From the NCBI GenBank assembly GCA_050945275.1, contig JBMNSQ010000011.1, positions 1 to 24,652 of the forward strand: 24,652 nt of DNA, in the 5' to 3' direction. Both the position numbers and the translations under genes were made by a program. Shown in pieces: positions 20,398 through 24,652 of the stretch. The stretch is from JAAYWY01 sp050945275. GTDB lineage: Bacteria; Bacillota; DTU030; DUMP01. Below the pieces are notes generated by a model. The model was not told the DNA's origin, searched no databases, and worked only from the letters and a program-made list of their open reading frames with translations. Within the stretch, counting starts at the first letter, position 1, and each line of letters begins with the position of its first letter.

Positions 20398-20420
20398 GGG
20401 CGACCACAAAAGGTCGTCCC
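20398..20420. repeat. Palindromic GGGCGACC intergenic repeat
   Basis: GGGCGACC (20398-20405) pairs with GGTCGTCCC (20412-20420) through an ACAAAA loop. On the minus strand it reads TATAGGGACGACC-TTTTGT-GGTCGCCC, the same general type (GTAGGGGC-start, GC stem) as the element at 9687-9718. It sits in the 264-bp flgF-flgG gap. Confidence 0.65.
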
Positions 20421-20512
20421 TATACAAAGGTCCGCAGTACACACAGTCCCATTGGTAGGGAACAGTCTCCGTGCCGTCCCGAATTGCTAAACATCTATAA
20501 CTACGTTTTTAT

Positions 20513-20538
20513 GAACCGCTTCGGTCGTTCGGCGGTTC
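20513..20538 (-). repeat. Hairpin shortly after flgF
   Basis: GAACCGC (20513-20519) and GCGGTTC (20532-20538) form a 7-bp perfect stem, 33 bp beyond the flgF stop codon. There is a T-rich stretch on the plus-strand side but no clear T run on the minus strand. It may be a processing or weak termination site between flgF and flgG. Confidence 0.45.
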
Positions 20539-20570
20539 AGGACCTCTGCATTGCAGTCCGGCCCTTAATA

Positions 20571-21287
20571 CTACACTCTCCCAACTTCGTTAATCAGCTT
20601 GTCCAAGGTCTGATCCTGAGTTTGAATAGCTTTTTGTCCGGCTTCGTAAGTACGCATTGCCGTAATGAGATCCACCATAGCCTCCACTGGCGACAAATTA
20701 GCTTCTTCCAGTACGCCTTGCAATACTGGCGTATCGTCCGACATCAATACTTGTTGCGCTGCATACAAGTTGTCCCCCACTTTGGTCGCTGGCTGCTCCG
20801 TCGTCACCACGGCCAAATTTTCGGCTAAATTTGGATCATCGGCCAGGGCTACAGCTCCAGACCGGGTAAGCACCAAAAATCCTTCGCTGGTGGTAAGCTG
20901 CCCGGCAGCATTTACTTGAAAGGCACCATTTTTGGTATACCTTTCCCCCGCTGGAGTCTCTACCACAAAGAAGCCCTCACCTTGTAGGGCGAAATCCAGC
21001 TCCCGCCCTGTTTCTCGATAAAAACCACCGCGAGTCAAGGTTGTTACCTGGCCCACTGCCGCCCCTGTGCCTAAATAGCCAACTGGCTGTGGGCTAGACG
21101 GTAATAAGCCTCTTTCCCTCACGGCGTCATTAAACCGATACAGAAACTGGCTCGGTAACGCTGCCGTGGAAGCAACATCAGCCCGGTAACCAGCTGTAGC
21201 AGCATTTGCTAAGTTATTAGCCGCCACATCCAGGCGTACCTGCTGGGCCACCATACCGGCAGCCGATGTGTATAGCCCTCTAATCAT
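20571..21287 (-). CDS. flgF: Flagellar proximal-rod / hook-basal-body protein FlgF (FlhO-like)
   Basis: A 238-residue rod protein with the N-terminal signature MIRGLYTSAAGMVAQQVRLD and NNLANAATAGYRAD, central LDFALQGEGFFVVETP, and C-terminal EAMVDLITAMRTYEAGQKAIQTQDQTL. It forms part of the flagellar rod outside the membrane, exported by the flagellar type III apparatus, so it has no signal peptide. ATG 21287 follows AAAGGAG at 8 nt, and only 4 nt separate it from the mbl stop, so it is translated from the mbl transcript. FlgF and FlgG are close relatives; the order and shorter length make this one FlgF/FlhO. Confidence 0.9.
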   Translation of the reverse strand: MIRGLYTSAAGMVAQQVRLDVAANNLANAATAGYRADVASTAALPSQFLYRFNDAVRERGLLPSSPQPVGYLGTGAAVGQVTTLTRGGFYRETGRELDFALQGEGFFVVETPAGERYTKNGAFQVNAAGQLTTSEGFLVLTRSGAVALADDPNLAENLAVVTTEQPATKVGDNLYAAQQVLMSDDTPVLQGVLEEANLSPVEAMVDLITAMRTYEAGQKAIQTQDQTLDKLINEVGRV

Positions 21288-21291
21288 AATC

Positions 21292-22329
21292 TCATCTCCT
21301 TTCTGTTTTTAAAATAGCATCTGATACCAAAGAAGACTTGCCTTTTAGCTTGTCCAGGTATTCCAGAGCCTTCCCAGTCCCTAAGGCTACTGCCGTGATT
21401 GCATTGTCCGACACATAAACTGGTATGCTGGTCTCTTTAGCCAACAGCTTATCCAAACCGTTTACTAACGCGCCCCCGCCGGTAAGAATTAAGCCTTTGT
21501 CGATAATATCGGCGGCCAGCTCTGGCGGTGTCCGCTCCAATACGCCTTTTACGCATTGGACAATTGCTTGTATGGGCTCGGCCAAAGCCTCTAAAGTCTC
21601 ATCCGATGTTAAACGGATAGTCTTAGGTAGGCCGGTTACCATATCGCGCCCGCGAACATCCATACTTAGGCTATTTTTTACTGGATAAGCTGTACCGATG
21701 GATTTCTTAAGCTCCTCGGCTGTTCGCTCACCAATTAACAAATTATAAACCCGGCGGACATAACGAACGATAGCATTATCAAATTTGTCGCCAGCAATCC
21801 GAAGCGATTCCCCCAAAACAATGCCACCTAGGGAAAGAACGGCCACATCGGTAGTTCCGCCGCCAATATCTACGATCATGGTCCCGCTGGGTTCGGCAAT
21901 CTGAAGACCTGCGCCCAAAGCTGCGGCCATGGGCTCTTCGATTAGATAGGTACTTCTCGCTCCGGCCTGCATAGCAGCCTCCAATACTGCTCGCTTTTCC
22001 ACCGTGGTTACCACCGCTGGAATACAAATCATAATACGCGGGCGCAAAAACAATCTTTGCCCGCACACTTTACTAATAAAATATTTTAACATTTTTTCAG
22101 TTATATCATAGTTGGCAATGACCCCATCACGTAAAGGTCTAATCGCTATAATATTACCCGGCGTTCTACCTAGCATACGCCAGGCCTCAGACCCAACTGC
22201 CAACAGTTTATCGCTCTGACGCTCTATGGCCACCACCGCTGGCTCCTGCAGTACAATACCTTTGCCTCGTACATAAATAATAACCATTGCCGTGCCCAAA
22301 TCAATCCCAATATCTGCCCCCAAAAACAT
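21292..22329 (-). CDS. mbl: MreB-family cell-shape actin, Mbl type
   Basis: This 345-residue bacterial actin polymerises under the membrane and directs lateral cell-wall synthesis. The actin-fold motifs are present: phosphate-1 IGIDLGTA (6-13), phosphate-2 MIVDIGGGTTDVAVLSLGG (about 161-179) and adenosine-binding LILTGGGALVNGLD. IEEPMAAALGAGL and SIGTAYPV are MreB-typical. The operon position, directly after spoIIID and before flgF/flgG, is that of Bacillus mbl rather than mreB with mreCD. ATG 22329 follows AAAGGGG at about 10 nt. Confidence 0.93.
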   Translation of the reverse strand: MFLGADIGIDLGTAMVIIYVRGKGIVLQEPAVVAIERQSDKLLAVGSEAWRMLGRTPGNIIAIRPLRDGVIANYDITEKMLKYFISKVCGQRLFLRPRIMICIPAVVTTVEKRAVLEAAMQAGARSTYLIEEPMAAALGAGLQIAEPSGTMIVDIGGGTTDVAVLSLGGIVLGESLRIAGDKFDNAIVRYVRRVYNLLIGERTAEELKKSIGTAYPVKNSLSMDVRGRDMVTGLPKTIRLTSDETLEALAEPIQAIVQCVKGVLERTPPELAADIIDKGLILTGGGALVNGLDKLLAKETSIPVYVSDNAITAVALGTGKALEYLDKLKGKSSLVSDAILKTERR

Positions 22330-22405
22330 CCGGCCCTAGCCCCTTTCCCGACACTCCCTTTCTCAATTTTTTTATTTCTACACCCTTCCACAAATATCCT
22401 CCCTA

Positions 22406-22654
22406 TTAAACACCTAAATATTTCTTCCGTGTTGCAGCCCCACCGCGCAAGTGCCGTTCCGCTTTATTTTGGTCAAGGATAAGTCTCACCTTATGTGCCA
22501 ACTGAGGATTTATCCTGGGAAGTCGCTCGGCCATGTCCTTGTGAACTGTGCTTTTACTCACAGAAAATTCACGCGCCGCCTGGCGGACGGTGGCCCCAGT
22601 CTCAGCTATGTATTGACTGATCTTGAGCACCCGTTCGTAAATATGATCGCGCAC
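22406..22654 (-). CDS. spoIIID: Sporulation transcription factor SpoIIID
   Basis: This 82-residue mother-cell DNA-binding protein modulates the sigma-E regulon and sigma-K expression. The helix-turn-helix ATVRQAAREFSVSKSTVHKD (20-39) and following ERLPRINPQLAHKVRLILDQNKAERHLRGG are near-diagnostic for SpoIIID. It is somewhat shorter at the C-terminus than the 93-residue Bacillus protein. The start is GTG at 22654 with GGAGG six nt upstream. It opens the spoIIID-mbl-flgFG cluster and has a possible sigma-E promoter upstream (22691-22718). Confidence 0.95.
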   Translation of the reverse strand: MRDHIYERVLKISQYIAETGATVRQAAREFSVSKSTVHKDMAERLPRINPQLAHKVRLILDQNKAERHLRGGAATRKKYLGV

Positions 22655-22690
22655 GCCCGTCCTCCTCCTCTTAAGCTAGCTTGCAGTAAA

Positions 22691-22718
22691 TGTATATGCC
22701 CAAGAGGAAAAAAGATGT
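22691..22718 (-). promoter_or_regulatory. Possible sigma-E promoter of spoIIID
   Basis: On the minus strand ACATCTT (-35-like), 13-nt spacer, CATATACA (-10-like), resembling the mother-cell sigma-E pattern (KMATATT / CATACAMT). spoIIID is sigma-E dependent in Bacillus. The match is imperfect in both boxes. Confidence 0.4.
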
Positions 22719-22748
22719 CACAGCCCTACAAAAGTGCGCTTGTTTAGT

Positions 22749-22786
22749 CAAAAAGCCCGGCTAAAGTCACTTGACTTTAGCCGGGC
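22749..22786 (-). terminator. Strong terminator after spoIIQ
   Basis: A perfect 14-bp stem (GCCCGGCTAAAGTC at 22755-22768, GACTTTAGCCGGGC at 22773-22786, 4-nt loop) is followed by TTTTT on the minus strand. It separates forespore-type spoIIQ expression from the mother-cell gene spoIIID. Confidence 0.92.
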
Positions 22787-22842
22787 ATACACGCGAGATC
22801 AGTAACACTTCTTATTTCAATAGTGTCCTTCTAGAGTATCTT

Positions 22843-23706
22843 CTAGTTATCATCAGTTGGCTGTGCTGTTTCGTTTATCCCCTTAGGTGGCGGTAAATAC
22901 AGCGCCGGATCCACTGCTGTTCCTCCCAGCCTAAGCTCTAAGTGCAGATGAGGCTGATCGGTAATCCCAGTCTGGCCCACCGTTCCAATTCGTTGCCCTT
23001 TGTCCACTGCTTGACCAACTTCCACATCTACTTGATCCAAGTGAGCATAGATACTGCTGCGCTGACCATGGTGGTCGATGGACACTAGTTTCCCCCAGAT
23101 TTCATCCTGTTTAACTTCCACCACTGTTCCTGCCATCACTGCCTTAACCTCTTCTCCCAAAGAAGCATCTATATCTACTCCTGGGTGATAACGCCAGTCG
23201 GCAAAAACAGGATGTTTGCGCCAGCCAAAGGACGACGACACTTCGGCCTGCACAGGACGTGCCACATCGGCAAAAGCCTGCGCTGGTGCCATTACCGGTA
23301 TCAACGCTATTTCCGGCTCCGGCCCCGGATCGGCTTCCTGATCAGTGTGCGCTGCCAGCTGATCAGGCCCAGCTGTAACTTCCCCCGTAGGTGCCGGCTG
23401 AGCTGCAGGAACTGCCGCCGGGTGAGGTGCTGGGTTATCCACCGGTACCTCTTCGGCAGAAGGCTTGTCCACCTCTTCCTGGCCTACCGACAGATCCGAC
23501 CAATAAAAGTCGTCTTCTACACTCTGGTAGGAACGATTCCAATCAGTAGCTAAATAAAAGAGTCCGCCTACCGTGACTACCACCATCAGACCCAGGGAAA
23601 CCCAAGCTAACCATCGTCCGCGCCACAAAGAGGTAGCTTGGCGCATTAATTTTTGTCCCCTTGTCTTGAGGTTTTGAAAAGGCTTAGTAAGACCTTTCTT
23701 TTCCAT
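22843..23706 (-). CDS. spoIIQ: SpoIIQ-like M23/LytM peptidase of the engulfment complex
   Basis: A forespore membrane protein that pairs with mother-cell SpoIIIAH to bridge the two membranes during engulfment. It has a basic cytosolic N-terminus, one membrane segment (about 33-53), a Pro/Ala/Glu-rich linker (about 75-145) and a C-terminal LytM domain. The zinc site looks intact: H174 and D178 (YHPGVD), H222 (YAHLD) and H255 in PHLHLEL. Bacillus SpoIIQ lacks the first His, while clostridial SpoIIQ keeps it, so this one may be an active endopeptidase. The ATG at 23706 has a GGGGGTGA site but lies very close to the sigma-F promoter. ATG at 23646 (Met21, AGGGG upstream) is an alternative that keeps the membrane segment. 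Its position after spoIID and before spoIIID supports the name. Confidence 0.9.
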   Translation of the reverse strand: MEKKGLTKPFQNLKTRGQKLMRQATSLWRGRWLAWVSLGLMVVVTVGGLFYLATDWNRSYQSVEDDFYWSDLSVGQEEVDKPSAEEVPVDNPAPHPAAVPAAQPAPTGEVTAGPDQLAAHTDQEADPGPEPEIALIPVMAPAQAFADVARPVQAEVSSSFGWRKHPVFADWRYHPGVDIDASLGEEVKAVMAGTVVEVKQDEIWGKLVSIDHHGQRSSIYAHLDQVDVEVGQAVDKGQRIGTVGQTGITDQPHLHLELRLGGTAVDPALYLPPPKGINETAQPTDDN

Positions 23707-23722
23707 TATTTCACCCCCACTC

Positions 23723-23752
23723 TATTCTCTCCGGAGTGGAGGCGACATATAC
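23723..23752 (-). promoter_or_regulatory. Sigma-F promoter of spoIIQ
   Basis: On the minus strand GTATA (-35, 23748-23752), 15-nt spacer, GGAGAGAATA (-10, 23723-23732). Every defined position of the sigma-F consensus GYATA / GGNNANAHTR is matched at the standard spacing. It fills the 46-nt spoIID-spoIIQ gap, and spoIIQ is a known sigma-F gene in Bacillus. Confidence 0.82.
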
Positions 23753-24652
23753 CTAAGATTCTGAGGGATTAATCCCGGGCGGGGGTTCGATTTCGACCCC
23801 AGTATAATAATGTTTCAAAATAGCGAAAAAATCGTGACTCTTCTTGGCCATGCCGTTGGCACCATACTGGCACAAGCCCACTCCGTGCCCTTTGCCATAA
23901 GTGGTAAAAACCACTTTTCCCCCGTCATCCAATCGCCACGTAAAGCCGGTGGAGTTTAAGCTAAGCAGACGACGCACCTCGGTACCGGCTACAATAGAAC
24001 TGCCAACCTGGAGATCCTTTACGCGTCCGCCTGGAGTACGAGAGGACACTTTGAGATCCAATCCTCCACTCACAGGTACAGTTACCGGCTCACCTAATTG
24101 CTTTTCCAACTCTTGTAGCGTAAGAACAGCTTCGGCGGTAGCATGATGGCCATCATCGTCGTATTGGCAGACAACTGGTTTAAGGTAAGGTACGGCATTT
24201 CCCCATACTGCCGAGGCATCTTCCGTCCCTAGACCGCCACAGCTAGCATGATAAAGCGGATCGATAAGTTCGTGATCGTACGTAATAACCAAGCCATTAG
24301 TAGCCTTTACGGCATCAGCAATTTTTTGTTGATACGTTGGATAAGAAAAAACACCCCACCTGCGCCGTAGTTCGCCTTCTCTTAAATAAGCTTGGCAGCA
24401 ACTGGGGTCGGTACAAATGTCGGCCTCCGGGTGCTTAACACAGCCACTACCGCCATAAGATTTAAGCCGCTTAAGAGCATATGTTCGCGCTGCCACCGCC
24501 TGTGCCTTGAGCGCCTCCTCCTCAAAACGCGCGGGCATCTCGCCGGCTACTACTCCTAGCAAATAATCCTCCAGCGGAATGTTCTCGATCTGACCACTAT
24601 CAGCCATAAATACTTTAAGTACTAGCCCCCCTTCCACCATACCTCCTTCCTC
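23753..24652 (-). CDS. spoIID: Stage II sporulation protein D, probably 5'-truncated by window
   Basis: SpoIID is the peptidoglycan lytic transglycosylase of the SpoIID-SpoIIM-SpoIIP engulfment machine. Visible are IENIPLEDYLLGVVAGEMPARFEEEALKAQAVAARTYAL with the catalytic Glu in AGEMP (E34 from ATG 24640), the YHASCGGLGTEDASAVWG region, and the C-terminal YGKGHGVGLCQYGANGMA. A Cys-rich stretch (CTDPSCC) is also present. ATG at 24640 is only 1 nt from GGAGGT, and starting there would omit the N-terminal membrane anchor normal for SpoIID. The frame stays open to the window edge (codons GAG GAA GGA GGT), so the true start may lie outside. It is followed by spoIIQ, the classical order. Confidence 0.9.
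   Translation of the reverse strand, partial: EEGGMVEGGLVLKVFMADSGQIENIPLEDYLLGVVAGEMPARFEEEALKAQAVAARTYALKRLKSYGGSGCVKHPEADICTDPSCCQAYLREGELRRRWGVFSYPTYQQKIADAVKATNGLVITYDHELIDPLYHASCGGLGTEDASAVWGNAVPYLKPVVCQYDDDGHHATAEAVLTLQELEKQLGEPVTVPVSGGLDLKVSSRTPGGRVKDLQVGSSIVAGTEVRRLLSLNSTGFTWRLDDGGKVVFTTYGKGHGVGLCQYGANGMAKKSHDFFAILKHYYTGVEIEPPPGINPSES

Noticed and set aside
20307..20570. A small gene in the flgF-flgG gap
   Set aside because: Frames here lack ribosome-binding sites; the stretch is explained by a palindromic repeat and a hairpin.

Overview
The window reads as a chromosomal segment of a spore-forming, flagellated, anaerobic member of the Bacillota, most likely class Clostridia (Moorella/Peptococcaceae-like). 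The evidence is spoIID, spoIIQ, spoIIID and spoIIR, an Mbl-type actin, flagellar rod genes, a 2-oxoacid:ferredoxin oxidoreductase subunit, the bifunctional FBP aldolase/phosphatase and a serine T-box leader. Base composition looks balanced. No rRNA, tRNA or CRISPR array was seen, and no transposase or prophage gene. Nearly all genes are on the minus strand, so the biological order runs from high to low coordinates. Only a 52-residue zinc-knuckle gene and a YbaK-like gene lie on the plus strand.

High-coordinate end (24652-19102): spoIID (probably entering from outside the window), spoIIQ with a consensus-like sigma-F promoter, a strong terminator, then spoIIID, mbl, flgF, flgG and a FlgJ-type rod-binding gene. 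This is the conserved sporulation/cell-shape/flagellar-rod cluster known from Bacillus and Clostridia. In several relatives fabZ follows directly. Here a T-box-controlled serine operon (class V aminotransferase plus short SerA) sits between the rod genes and fabZ, which appears to use a non-standard start codon.

Middle (15933-9905): an uncharacterised 475-residue protein with a C-terminal HTH is probably cotranscribed with recD2. A ~205-bp structured element with long imperfect terminal inverted repeats follows. It could be an ORF-less HEARO/OMEGA-like RNA or a MITE. Next come the bifunctional FBP aldolase/phosphatase and spoIIR, which also has a sigma-F-type promoter. spoIIQ and spoIIR are thus both predicted forespore genes, SpoIIR signalling to the mother cell and SpoIIQ building the engulfment channel.

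Low-coordinate end (9616-1): a B3/B4-domain protein converges on a YbaK-like tRNA-editing-domain gene. Then come a 933-residue secreted phosphodiester-glycosidase-family protein, a 42-residue gene with its own promoter, a YugP-type membrane zinc peptidase and the zinc-knuckle gene. A HAD hydrolase/class V aminotransferase pair follows. Last is a GntR/FCD regulator leading into a 2-oxoacid:ferredoxin oxidoreductase alpha subunit that leaves the window.

The most interesting items are the structured element at 12063-12267, the two sigma-F promoters, the serine T-box operon inserted in a conserved cluster, the internally duplicated zinc-knuckle microprotein, and a large secreted protein ending in what looks like a degenerate metallophosphoesterase domain. 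Family assignments come from motifs read by eye; no database search was run.
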